The notes under the pieces: generated by a model
Databases searched by the model: none
The model's input: only the letters and a program-made list of their open reading frames with translations
What the model was told of the DNA's origin: nothing
Assembly: GCA_900470195.1 (NCBI GenBank)
Contig: UEIJ01000001.1
Span: 434,001-498,000 of the forward strand
DNA: 64,000 nt
Origin: Hyphomicrobiales bacterium
GTDB taxonomy: Bacteria; Pseudomonadota; Alphaproteobacteria; Rhizobiales; Rhizobiaceae
Direction of reading: 5' to 3'
Shown: positions 26,319-34,395 of the stretch, piece by piece
How the letters are laid out: each line of letters starts with the position of its first letter
Position numbering within the stretch: the stretch's first letter is position 1
Position numbers and translations under genes: made by a program

Positions 26319-27677
26319 ATGCTGACACTTACGTCCCTCGGCGGCGCAGGCACCGTCACCGGCTCGAAACATCTGCTCACCAACGGCGACAAACGCATCC
26401 TGATCGACTGCGGTCTGTTTCAGGGCCTCAAGAACCTGCGCGAGTTAAACTGGGAACCGCTGCCGATCGACCCTTCGAGCATCGACGCCGTTATCCTGAC
26501 GCACGCCCATCTTGACCATTCGGGCTACCTTCCCAAGCTTGTGCGCGACGGCTTCAAGGGAAAGATCTATGCGACGGCGGCAACGCGCGATGTGGCAGAG
26601 CTCATCCTCAAGGACAGCGGCCACCTGCAGGAGAAGGACGCCGAATACGCCAACAGAAAAGGCTTCTCGAAACACAAGCCGGCGCTCGCGCTCTACGGCA
26701 TCCGGGATGCCGAGCGCAGCCTTGAATTCTTCTCGCCCGTGCCCTTCGACAAGCCGGTCAAGCTCCCGTTCGGCGCGACGCTGACTTTCCGTCATGCCGG
26801 GCACATCCTGGGCGCCGCCACCGCCGAGATCGAATGGGGCGGACGCCGTGTCGCCTTCTCCGGCGATCTCGGCCGCTATGACGATCCGGTTCTTCCCGAT
26901 CCGGCCCCTGTACCGGAGGCGGACTATGTGTTGATCGAATCGACCTACGGCAACCGCATGCACGATCCTGCCGATCCCACCGAAGCGCTCGGCGCCGTCG
27001 TCGAGCGAACAGTCGCGCGCGGCGGGACGGTCGTCGTTCCCGCCTTCGCCGTGGGTCGCGCGCAATCGCTCCTTTACCATCTCTGGAAGCTCAAAAGTAC
27101 TGGGCGCCTGGCGAAGGTGCCTGTCTATCTCGACAGCCCGATGGCAATCGACGCCACCGACCTCCTCCACGCCCACCGTGGGGACCACCGCCTGACCCCG
27201 GAGCAATGTAAGGAGGTCTGCGCGATTGCGACCTACACCCGCGACGTCGACGGCTCGAAGGGCATCACGGCAAGCCCGTATCCCAAGGTGGTTATCTCGG
27301 CGAGTGGCATGGCCACCGGCGGGCGCGTGCTTCATCATCTGAAGGCGTTCGCGCCGCATGCACGCAATACGATCCTGTTCTCCGGTTTCCAGGCGGCCGG
27401 CACCCGCGGTCGTGCTATGCTGCAAGGCGCGCAGGAGACCAAGATCCATGGTGAATGGATTCCCGTTCGCGCCGCGGTCGAGGAACTGTCAATGCTGTCG
27501 GCGCATGCTGATTCCAGCGAGCTGATGCGGTGGTTGTCGGGCTTCCGCCGACCGCCGTCCCGGGTCTTCATCGTGCACGGCGAAGACGAAGGCTCCGAAG
27601 CGCTGCGCGTTCGCATTGACCGGGAGCTCGGATGGGATGCCGTCGTTCCCCGCCAGAACCAGAAGTTCGATCTATGA
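26319..27677 (+). CDS. MBL-fold beta-CASP hydrolase, RNase/CPSF-like
   Basis: 452 residues from the ATG at 26319 (AAGGA six bases upstream); an ATG at 26307 overlapping the previous stop is the alternative. Metallo-beta-lactamase motifs: HAHLDHSG near residue 63, AGHILGAA near 158, SGDLGRYDDPVL near 181; beta-CASP part with ESTYGNR, PAFAVGRAQSL, and SGMATGGRVLHHL, ending in the SAHADSSELMRWL motif and HGE. This is the family of RNA-processing exo/endonucleases (YSH1/CPSF73-like). Being embedded between the phosphoketolase-like gene and the phosphorylase suggests RNA breakdown feeding nucleotides to the neighbours; that link is inference. Confidence 0.92.
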   Translation: MLTLTSLGGAGTVTGSKHLLTNGDKRILIDCGLFQGLKNLRELNWEPLPIDPSSIDAVILTHAHLDHSGYLPKLVRDGFKGKIYATAATRDVAELILKDSGHLQEKDAEYANRKGFSKHKPALALYGIRDAERSLEFFSPVPFDKPVKLPFGATLTFRHAGHILGAATAEIEWGGRRVAFSGDLGRYDDPVLPDPAPVPEADYVLIESTYGNRMHDPADPTEALGAVVERTVARGGTVVVPAFAVGRAQSLLYHLWKLKSTGRLAKVPVYLDSPMAIDATDLLHAHRGDHRLTPEQCKEVCAIATYTRDVDGSKGITASPYPKVVISASGMATGGRVLHHLKAFAPHARNTILFSGFQAAGTRGRAMLQGAQETKIHGEWIPVRAAVEELSMLSAHADSSELMRWLSGFRRPPSRVFIVHGEDEGSEALRVRIDRELGWDAVVPRQNQKFDL

Positions 27678-29200
27678 CGTTCGCCGACACGACAATTCCC
27701 GCTCAACCGACCCTGCGGGCGAGGCGCATCCGCCTGCACACGCAGCATCAGGCCGTCGTCGTCATGCGCACCGATTGCCACGTCTGCCGGTCGGAGGGTT
27801 TGTCGGCGCGCTCACAAGTCCTTGTCTCCAACGGCAGCGGCGAGGTTCAGGCGACGCTGTTCCAGGTCGACGGTGACGGTCTAATCGCCCTCGACGAAGT
27901 CGGCCTCTCCGAAACCGCCTGGGAGCGGCTTGGCCTTGCCGACGGTGACGCGGTCAGGGTCAGCCATGCACCCGCGATCGACTCGCTGGCGAGCGTGCGT
28001 CAGCGCATCTACGGCAATCGGCTCGATTCGCGCGCCTTCGCAGAAATCCTGCGCGACATGGTCGCCGGGCGTTACACGGAAGTCCACCTAGCCGCTTTCC
28101 TCACGGCCAGCGCCGCCCTCCCCCTCGACGAGAACGAAACTGCCGACCTGACCGGCGCCATGGTGGACGTCGGCGAGCGGATGCGCTGGGACGCGCCAAT
28201 CGTGGTCGACAAGCATTGCGTCGGCGGCCTTCCCGGCAACAGGACAACCCCGATCGTGGTCGCGATCGTCGCCGCGAACGGCTTGCTCATGCCCAAGACC
28301 TCGTCACGCGCCATCACCTCTCCGGCCGGCACCGCCGACACGATGGAAACGCTGGCGCCGGTGGAGCTCGACATCGCGACATTGAGGCGCGTCGTCGAAC
28401 GCGAAGGCGGCTGCATCGCCTGGGGCGGCGCTGTGCATCTGAGCCCCGCCGACGACATTTTCGTCCGCGTCGAGCGCGAGCTCGACGTCGACACCGAAGG
28501 CCAGCTGGTCGCCTCCGTGCTGTCCAAAAAGATAGCGGCGGGGTCTACCCACGTCGTGATCGACATTCCCGTCGGGCCGACCGCCAAGGTGCGCGGTGAG
28601 AACGCGGCCGCTCAGCTCGGCCTGCGTCTCAACGCTGTTGCCTCACGGTTCGGGCTCGCCACGACTTGCATCCAGACGGACGGCTCGCAGCCCGTCGGTC
28701 GCGGCATCGGGCCGGCACTAGAAGCGCTGGACGTGCTCGCCGTATTGCAGAACGCAGCGGACGCCCCTGACGACCTGCGCCGCCGGGCGGCGACGCTGGC
28801 CGGTGCCGCACTCGAGATCGGCGGCAAGGCCGAACGGGGAGAAGGCGTCGTCCGCGCGCTCGAAACGCTCTCAAGCGGGAGGGCCTGGTCGAAGTTCGAG
28901 GCGATCTGCCGGGCGCAGGGCGGCCCTCGTACGCCACCGCGGGCGCCCAATGTCTATCCCCTGCTCGCGCCGCATACCGGGCGCGTCGTTCACATAAACA
29001 ACCGCAAACTCTCGCGGCTTGCCAAGCTCGCTGGCGCACCCGAATCGAAGGCGGCGGGCGTTCACATGGAGGTTCGGCTCGGCGACGACATCGATCGGGG
29101 CCAGCCCCTGCTTCATGTCCATGCCGAGACGACGGGCGAGCTCGCCTATGCGCTCGATTATGCCGCGCGCGCAGGCGACATCGTCGAGGTCGAGACTTGA
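27674..29200 (+). CDS. AMP/thymidine phosphorylase family protein, archaeal-type
   Basis: 508 residues; the ATG at 27674 overlaps the MBL stop (ATGA). About 90 N-terminal residues form the extra domain seen in archaeal AMP phosphorylase and its bacterial relatives. The catalytic core follows: IYGNRLDSRAFAEILRDMV, VDKHCVGGLPGNRTTP near residue 178, KTSSRAITSPAGTADTME near 211, and KKIAAGSTHVVIDIP. A C-terminal lipoyl-like domain (LAPHTGRVVHINNRKLSRLA) completes the family. It would release the base by phosphorolysis, giving (deoxy)ribose 1-phosphate or, from AMP, ribose 1,5-bisphosphate. No RuBisCO or isomerase of the archaeal AMP pathway is in the window. Confidence 0.85.
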   Translation: MTFADTTIPAQPTLRARRIRLHTQHQAVVVMRTDCHVCRSEGLSARSQVLVSNGSGEVQATLFQVDGDGLIALDEVGLSETAWERLGLADGDAVRVSHAPAIDSLASVRQRIYGNRLDSRAFAEILRDMVAGRYTEVHLAAFLTASAALPLDENETADLTGAMVDVGERMRWDAPIVVDKHCVGGLPGNRTTPIVVAIVAANGLLMPKTSSRAITSPAGTADTMETLAPVELDIATLRRVVEREGGCIAWGGAVHLSPADDIFVRVERELDVDTEGQLVASVLSKKIAAGSTHVVIDIPVGPTAKVRGENAAAQLGLRLNAVASRFGLATTCIQTDGSQPVGRGIGPALEALDVLAVLQNAADAPDDLRRRAATLAGAALEIGGKAERGEGVVRALETLSSGRAWSKFEAICRAQGGPRTPPRAPNVYPLLAPHTGRVVHINNRKLSRLAKLAGAPESKAAGVHMEVRLGDDIDRGQPLLHVHAETTGELAYALDYAARAGDIVEVET

Positions 29201-29721
29201 GATGGCGGCGCCCGGGAGGACGCCACCGGCGGAGTCCGCCCGAGGAATTCCCACTCGCCCATCGTCTGATGCATTGGACCGTGCTTGTCCTTTGCCTCGT
29301 ACAGGTGCCGACGGCCTGGGCAATCCAGCGCACGCATATGGCGCACCTGTTCATGAAACCGCGCCCCTTCGACCTGTTCCTGCATCAGGTCCATGCCTGG
29401 AGCGGCTGGGCAATCCTTGGTCTTGTACTGGCGCAACTGGTCATGCGCCTTGCCTATGGCAGACCGCCGCCTGCCCGAGGCATGTCGGTCGTCGAGCGCA
29501 TCATTGCCGCCGTTATGCATGTCGCGCTCTACGCCGTCTTGATCGCGCTGCCGGTCACCGGCACGATCGCCATGTATGTCACGTTCCGGATTGCGCCGGT
29601 TCACAGCCTGCTGAGCTGGACGTTGCTCGTTCTTGTCCTCCTTCATGCCGCAGCGGCGCTCTGGCATCATTTCTGGCGCCGCGACGACGTCCTTTGGCGC
29701 ATGATCCGGAAGCCGCGATGA
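29197..29721 (+). CDS. Cytochrome b561-type membrane cytochrome
   Basis: 174 residues with four helices and the histidines expected to hold two b hemes: HRLMHWTVL near residue 22, HQVHAWSGW near 64, MHVALYAVLIALPVTG near 108 and LLHAAAALWHHF near 148. Bacterial cytochrome b561 proteins move electrons from quinol and can act as superoxide:quinone reductases. The start is a TTG whose last bases overlap the phosphorylase stop (TTGA); no ATG exists before residue 25, so this start is preferred. Fifth of the overlapping gene set. Confidence 0.85.
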   Translation: MRWRRPGGRHRRSPPEEFPLAHRLMHWTVLVLCLVQVPTAWAIQRTHMAHLFMKPRPFDLFLHQVHAWSGWAILGLVLAQLVMRLAYGRPPPARGMSVVERIIAAVMHVALYAVLIALPVTGTIAMYVTFRIAPVHSLLSWTLLVLVLLHAAAALWHHFWRRDDVLWRMIRKPR

Positions 29722-29764
29722 TGCCGACTTCGTTTCATGGCCGTCAGCCCGCGGGAAGCTGACA

Positions 29765-31036
29765 GTGGACCCGTTGATCGCCAGGTTGGGCTTGGCGCTC
29801 GCCATTGGCCTGCTGGTAGGTCTCGAGCGTGGCTGGCGCGAGCGCGACGCCCCGGATGGCGCGAGAACGGCCGGTATCCGCACCTATGCCATTACCGGTC
29901 TTCTTGGCGGCCTGTTCGCCGCGCTCGCCAAGAGCGTCGCGGCACCATCGGTGCTGATCGCAGGGCTGCTGGCCTTCACCGCGGTCTTTGCCTGGTACAA
30001 GAGCCGCGAAGCCATTCAGGATGCGGATTTCAGCGTGACCGGTGTTGTCGCGGCCCTGGGCGTGTTCGTGCTCGGAGCACTGGCGGTTGCGGGGGATCAC
30101 CGCGCCGCTGCCGCCGGAGGCACCGCACTTGCCGTCCTCCTCGCCAGTCGCGATCTGCTGCATGGTCTTCTCAGGCGCCTCTCCTGGATCGAGTTGCGCG
30201 CCGCGCTGGTGCTGGCGGTGATGACGGCGATCATCCTGCCGCTCCTCCCTGCGCAGGCGATCGATCCGTGGGGCGGCTTCAATCCGCAACAGATCTGGCT
30301 CTTCACAGTGCTGACTGCTGCAATCTCGTTCCTCGGCTATATTGCCGTCCGCCTGTTCGGAACCACACGTGGAGTGCTGGTGGGCGGATTGGCGGGGGCA
30401 GTGGTATCATCGACGGCGGTGACGCTGGCGCTCGCGCGTACGGCTACCGCAGGCGGCAATCCTTGGCCGCTGGCCGGAGCCGCCACGCTCGCCGCCGCCG
30501 TCTCGGTGCTCCGTGTTGCCGGCATCGTCGCGATCGTCTCACCATCAGTGCTCGGCGTCGCAGGACTTGCCATTCTTGCCGCGGTTCTGACTTTCGTGAT
30601 GTGCGGCGGGGTGTTTCTGTCGCGCGGTGCAGTTCCAACCGACGCTGGACAAATGCCACGCAACCCCTTCGAATTGTGGGCACTGCTGGCCTTTGCGATC
30701 CTGTTTGCTGTGGTTTCGACCATAAGTGCTGCAGTTTCGGTCGGGAACACTGGTGGCATGGTGGTCACGTCGGCGATCACCGGCACCTTCGATATCGACG
30801 TTGCCGTGCTGAGCGCATTGCGGCTCCTTGGTGTCTCGGCAGACAGAGAGACTGTGGGGCACGCCGTGCTGCTCGCCCTGACAACGAACGCGGCTGGACG
30901 GTTGGTTGTCGCGGCCGGGACGGGGCCGGTGCGTTTTTGGCTCCCGATCGCGGTCGCCACCATTACGGCAGTCGGCTTGGGCTTCCTCGTCTTCGCGACA
31001 CTTCCGCATTTCGACTGGCCTGGTACGCCGTCGTGA
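29765..31036 (+). CDS. MgtC/SapB family membrane protein with DUF4010
   Basis: 423 residues, GTG start. The first part is MgtC/SapB-like (LGLALAIGLLVGLERGWRER, AGIRTYAITGLLGGLFA) and the rest is a DUF4010 domain with many helices (GTTRGVLVGGLAGAVVSSTAVTLALA near residue 200). Function of this two-domain family is unknown; MgtC domains are linked to magnesium limitation and acid or ATP homeostasis. It follows the cytochrome gene by 43 bases and probably closes the prs operon. Confidence 0.88.
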   Translation: MDPLIARLGLALAIGLLVGLERGWRERDAPDGARTAGIRTYAITGLLGGLFAALAKSVAAPSVLIAGLLAFTAVFAWYKSREAIQDADFSVTGVVAALGVFVLGALAVAGDHRAAAAGGTALAVLLASRDLLHGLLRRLSWIELRAALVLAVMTAIILPLLPAQAIDPWGGFNPQQIWLFTVLTAAISFLGYIAVRLFGTTRGVLVGGLAGAVVSSTAVTLALARTATAGGNPWPLAGAATLAAAVSVLRVAGIVAIVSPSVLGVAGLAILAAVLTFVMCGGVFLSRGAVPTDAGQMPRNPFELWALLAFAILFAVVSTISAAVSVGNTGGMVVTSAITGTFDIDVAVLSALRLLGVSADRETVGHAVLLALTTNAAGRLVVAAGTGPVRFWLPIAVATITAVGLGFLVFATLPHFDWPGTPS

Positions 31037-31097
31037 TTGGTCTCATCATGACGACAACACTATCTGGCTGGAACGGCTTTACAGCATCGGATTGGCA

Positions 31098-31111
31098 TTG
31101 ATCCCGATCAA
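31098..31111 (+). promoter_or_regulatory. FNR/FixK-like box, perfect consensus
   Basis: TTGATCCCGATCAA matches TTGAT-N4-ATCAA exactly. TAGAGT at 31134-31139 lies at the precise class II -10 distance, and the next gene begins 47 bases after the box. Confidence 0.75.
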
Positions 31112-31158
31112 ACAGGAAAACTTCCTGATGCGCTAGAGTTGAATCGAGGTGATTTGAG

Positions 31159-31530
31159 GTGGCTCTGGTGGCGAACATTTGCGAACGATTGAGAACGGCT
31201 GTCGTGGCCGCGTTGGTATTCGCCTTTCTGACGGCGTCCTTGACGACTGCCCACACCTTGCCGTGTCCAGACCCGGCCAATACTCAAACCGTTTCGGCAA
31301 GCGCCAACGTGGACGGCGTTCTCGTGCATGCAGGTTATCATGGTAGCGGCAAGAGGACCGACAGAAGCCTCGATCAGTGCTGCCAAAAATACTGCCTCAA
31401 GTGCTTCAGCCTTGTGCCGCCTGCCGCCCTCTTCGATGGTGCCCCCGTGGTGAGGGATCATGCATTGCCGATCGAGACCCAATCGGCCGGCATTTCTGTC
31501 CATCCTTCCCACGGGCCTCCCCGAAGCTGA
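31159..31530 (+). CDS. Small secreted cysteine-rich protein, unknown function
   Basis: 123 residues from the GTG at 31159 (GAGG upstream; a second GTG three codons on). A signal-like helix VVAALVFAFLTASLTTAHT precedes a mature part with the cluster DQCCQKYCLKCF and a short His/Pro end (HPSHGPP). It resembles the protein at 1194-1535 in layout (signal, CC-x3-C-type cluster, proline tail) though the sequences differ elsewhere. Placed 100 bases before a multicopper oxidase and right behind a perfect FNR-like box, so a role in copper handling or oxidase maturation is plausible. No named family recognised. Confidence 0.6.
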   Translation: MALVANICERLRTAVVAALVFAFLTASLTTAHTLPCPDPANTQTVSASANVDGVLVHAGYHGSGKRTDRSLDQCCQKYCLKCFSLVPPAALFDGAPVVRDHALPIETQSAGISVHPSHGPPRS

Positions 31531-31631
31531 TCTGACCGAAACGACCCGATCGCGCATTGGGTCGCCGACCAGCGTCCGAAAGACGCACCGATCAGCTTGC
31601 CTGCCGATGCAGGCCACATCAGGAGTGAACC

Positions 31632-33146
31632 ATGAACAGACGTCGTTTTCTCACAACGATCATGACCGGGACCGCCGCCGTCGGCGCGGCTTCCGTCATC
31701 CGCCCCTTCGGCGCCCTGCCTCAGGCCTCGGCCGCCGCGCCACCGCTCAGGCTCGGAATTGCCAGCCGCACGATCGAGGTCAACGGCAAGGCAGCACGCG
31801 TGTTCGGATTGATGCAGCCTGACGGCAAGCAAGGGATCCAACTGGACGCTGGATCGAGTTTCGATGTCGAGCTTGCAAACGTGATCGATGAACCGACCAT
31901 GATCCACTGGCACGGCCTGACGCCGCCCTGGAAGATGGACGGCGTGCCGGACAATCCGATGGCCCTAATCAAGGCAGGCGAGGTCGTGCGCTATACCTTC
32001 CCTGTCGGTGCCGGCGGCACGCACTGGATGCACGCGCACACGCTTCAGGAGCAGAACCTGCTTGCCGCGCCACTTGTCGTCCGCACCGCGGCCGACAGGG
32101 AACGGGATGAACAGAACGTCGTCATCCTCCTGCACGACTTTTCCTTTACGCCGGCCGAGGAACTGCTGGCCAGGCTCAAGAGCGGACAAGCCCACGACGC
32201 CCGGTCGAGTGTACCTGCGACAGGGCAAGGGAAAATGGCCGGAATGCCGATGATGGATCATTCCGCCATGGGGCACGGCAATATGGAGATGGATGGCATG
32301 AACAAGGGCGGCATGCCCGGAATGGACATGGGCACAATGGGGGCCATGGACCTCAACGACATCGATTATGATGCCTACCTGGCCAACGATCGAACGCTCG
32401 ACGATCCCGAAGTCGTGCAAGTGGAAAAAGGCGGCCGCGTCCGCCTGCGCATTATCAATGGCGCGACTGCCACAGCCTTCACCATCGACACCGGCGTCGT
32501 GCAGGGAACGCTCGTTGCTGTCGACGGCCAGGAGGTCGAACCGGTCGACGGCAAAACATTCCCGATCAGCATGGGTCAACGCCTCGATATCCGCTTGGAA
32601 CTGCCTCAAGGAGCCGGAACCTATCCTGTTCTGGCCCTGCGGGAAGGGGCAATGGAACGCACGGGCGTGATCCTCGCCACAGCCGGAGCCCCCATCCAGC
32701 GTATCGCTCCCATTGCCGAGGCCGACGGTCCGATCGTGGGCAATTCCCTCGAGCAGCGCCTGCGGGCCGTAAGGCCGCTGGCCGTTCGTCCGGCAGACAG
32801 ACGTTTCGAGATCGCCCTGACCGGCCAGATGCAAAGCTATGTATGGGGCATGGACGGCGCCTCGGATATGCGCACGCGTCAAGGGGAGCGGATAGAGATC
32901 ACGATGCGCAACGCATCCATGATGGCGCATCCGATGCACCTGCACGGTCATCATTTCCAGGTAACCAACGTGAACGGCACCGCAATCTCCGGGGCCGTGC
33001 GCGATACGGCGCTAGTGCCACCCGGCGAAACCCTGACCTTCGTCTTCGATGCCAGCAATCCGGGCAAGTGGCCGCTGCACTGCCATCACCTCTACCACAT
33101 GGCGACCGGCATGATGGCCTACGTCACCTATGAGGATCTTGGCTAG
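31632..33146 (+). CDS. Multicopper oxidase, Tat-exported (CopA/CumA-like)
   Basis: 504 residues. A Tat signal starts it (NRRRFL, then a hydrophobic stretch and ASAA). Copper ligands are in the four classic places: HWHG near residue 94, HAH near 137, HPMHLHGHHF near 437 and HCHHLYHMATGM near 482, the last with the type 1 copper cysteine. A Met/His-rich insert (about residues 200-240, with repeated GM and MD units) is typical of copper-resistance oxidases that oxidise Cu(I) in the periplasm. It is the second gene after the Cys-rich protein, sharing the box at 31098. A hairpin follows at 33161. Confidence 0.93.
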   Translation: MNRRRFLTTIMTGTAAVGAASVIRPFGALPQASAAAPPLRLGIASRTIEVNGKAARVFGLMQPDGKQGIQLDAGSSFDVELANVIDEPTMIHWHGLTPPWKMDGVPDNPMALIKAGEVVRYTFPVGAGGTHWMHAHTLQEQNLLAAPLVVRTAADRERDEQNVVILLHDFSFTPAEELLARLKSGQAHDARSSVPATGQGKMAGMPMMDHSAMGHGNMEMDGMNKGGMPGMDMGTMGAMDLNDIDYDAYLANDRTLDDPEVVQVEKGGRVRLRIINGATATAFTIDTGVVQGTLVAVDGQEVEPVDGKTFPISMGQRLDIRLELPQGAGTYPVLALREGAMERTGVILATAGAPIQRIAPIAEADGPIVGNSLEQRLRAVRPLAVRPADRRFEIALTGQMQSYVWGMDGASDMRTRQGERIEITMRNASMMAHPMHLHGHHFQVTNVNGTAISGAVRDTALVPPGETLTFVFDASNPGKWPLHCHHLYHMATGMMAYVTYEDLG

Positions 33147-33160
33147 AACCTGTCGTTGCC

Positions 33161-33186
33161 TGGTGCCGGAATCCGAGCCGGCACCA
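33161..33186 (+). terminator. Hairpin after the multicopper oxidase
   Basis: TGGTGCCGG (33161-33169) pairs perfectly with CCGGCACCA (33178-33186) around an 8-base loop, 14 bases after the stop. No T-run follows. Confidence 0.55.
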
Positions 33187-33202
33187 CGACGACTGTGCAT
33201 CC

Positions 33203-33216
33203 TTAACCTCGATCAA
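33203..33216 (+). promoter_or_regulatory. FNR/FixK-like box before GAPDH
   Basis: TTAACCTCGATCAA followed by AGATG, 99 bases before the GAPDH start. TACAAA at 33241-33246 is near the expected -10 place. Confidence 0.7.
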
Positions 33217-33315
33217 AGATGCAGCCGCCGAGCGCTGGCATACAAAATGGTGCTCTTTCCTCTTAAGGCGGCGGGAAGCGGCGCGATCGAACTTTCGTTT
33301 CTAAGGATTTCTGGA

Positions 33316-34356
33316 ATGACACAGCACAGTTCCATCCGGGTTGCCGTGAACGGCTATGGCGTAATCGGCAAGCGGGTGGCCGACGCCGTGCGTCTTCAGG
33401 CTGATATGGAACTCGTCGGTGTCTGCGACATCGCGAGCGACTGGCGCCTGCGCCCGCTTGAAGAGAAGGCGATTCCGCTCTACGCGGCGTCCGATGAGAC
33501 GGCTGGCCCGATGAGGGCATCCGGCTTGTCGGTCGCCGGTACGCTCGATGCGCTGCTCCAGACCGCGGACATCGTCGTCGACTGCACACCCAAGCGCGTC
33601 GCCGCAACCAACGTCGAGCGGTACCGGGCCCGCGGCATCAAGTTCATCGTCCATGGCGGCGAGAAACACGCCGTGACCGGACACTCTTTCGTCGCAGAAA
33701 GCTCCTTTGCGAGCGCGATCGGCCGCCAGTCGACGCGCGTTGTGTCCTGCAACACGACCTCCATCGTTCGCACGCTTTCCGTCTTGAAGCGGGCCGGCCT
33801 GCTCAAACGCGCGCGCGGCACGCTGCTGAGGCGCGCCACCGATCCGTGGGAAAGCCATGAAGGCGGGATCATGAACACGCTCGTGCCCGAGCCCGAGATC
33901 CCGAGTCATCAGGGACCAGACGCCCAGAGCGTCGACCCCGACCTCGACGTGGTGACCATGGCCGTCAAGGTTCCCGAGACGCTGGCGCATCTCCATTATT
34001 GGTCCGTCCAGATGACCCGGGCGGCCGAGAAGGAGGAGGTGCTCGGGGCTTTCGGCGCTTCGTCGCGGATCGCGCTGATCCGAACCACGGACGGGCTCAC
34101 CGCGATCAATACCGTGAAGGAGCTGATGGCCGACCTCGGCCGACCGCACGACAATCTCTACGAGGTGGCGCTCTGGGAAGACATGCTGCGCACGGAAGGC
34201 GACGAGCTGTTCTACGCCTACATGGTCGACAACCAGGCGATCGTCATTCCCGAGACGATCGATGCCATCCGTGCCTTGACCGGCCTCGCATCGGGTGCCG
34301 ACTCTTCAATCGCGCTGACGAACGCGTCGCTCGGCATCCGGCAGCGGTTGTTCTAA
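33316..34356 (+). CDS. Type II (archaeal-type) glyceraldehyde-3-phosphate dehydrogenase
   Basis: 346 residues from the ATG at 33316. The N-terminal Rossmann motif is VNGYGVIGKRVADAV, and the catalytic cysteine is in SCNTTSI near residue 145. Sequence such as FIVHGGEKHAVTGHSFVAESS and TLVPEPEIPSHQGPDAQSVDP is that of type II, phosphorylating NAD(P)-dependent GAPDH best known from archaea, not of the common bacterial GapA. It would let triose phosphate from the phosphoketolase-like or glycogen routes enter ATP-yielding lower glycolysis. A shorter near-copy lies at 48084-48760. It is followed 39 bases later by a UbiB-like kinase gene. Confidence 0.93.
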   Translation: MTQHSSIRVAVNGYGVIGKRVADAVRLQADMELVGVCDIASDWRLRPLEEKAIPLYAASDETAGPMRASGLSVAGTLDALLQTADIVVDCTPKRVAATNVERYRARGIKFIVHGGEKHAVTGHSFVAESSFASAIGRQSTRVVSCNTTSIVRTLSVLKRAGLLKRARGTLLRRATDPWESHEGGIMNTLVPEPEIPSHQGPDAQSVDPDLDVVTMAVKVPETLAHLHYWSVQMTRAAEKEEVLGAFGASSRIALIRTTDGLTAINTVKELMADLGRPHDNLYEVALWEDMLRTEGDELFYAYMVDNQAIVIPETIDAIRALTGLASGADSSIALTNASLGIRQRLF

Positions 34357-34395
34357 CGCGATGCGCGGCGGCCGCCTATAACCGGGGTAAAGCGC

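Noticed and set aside
20551-31036. A protein-quality-control stress island of the ClpK/sHSP20/FtsH kind
   Set aside because: Only FtsH is present; no small heat-shock protein, Clp ATPase or thioredoxin was found with it.
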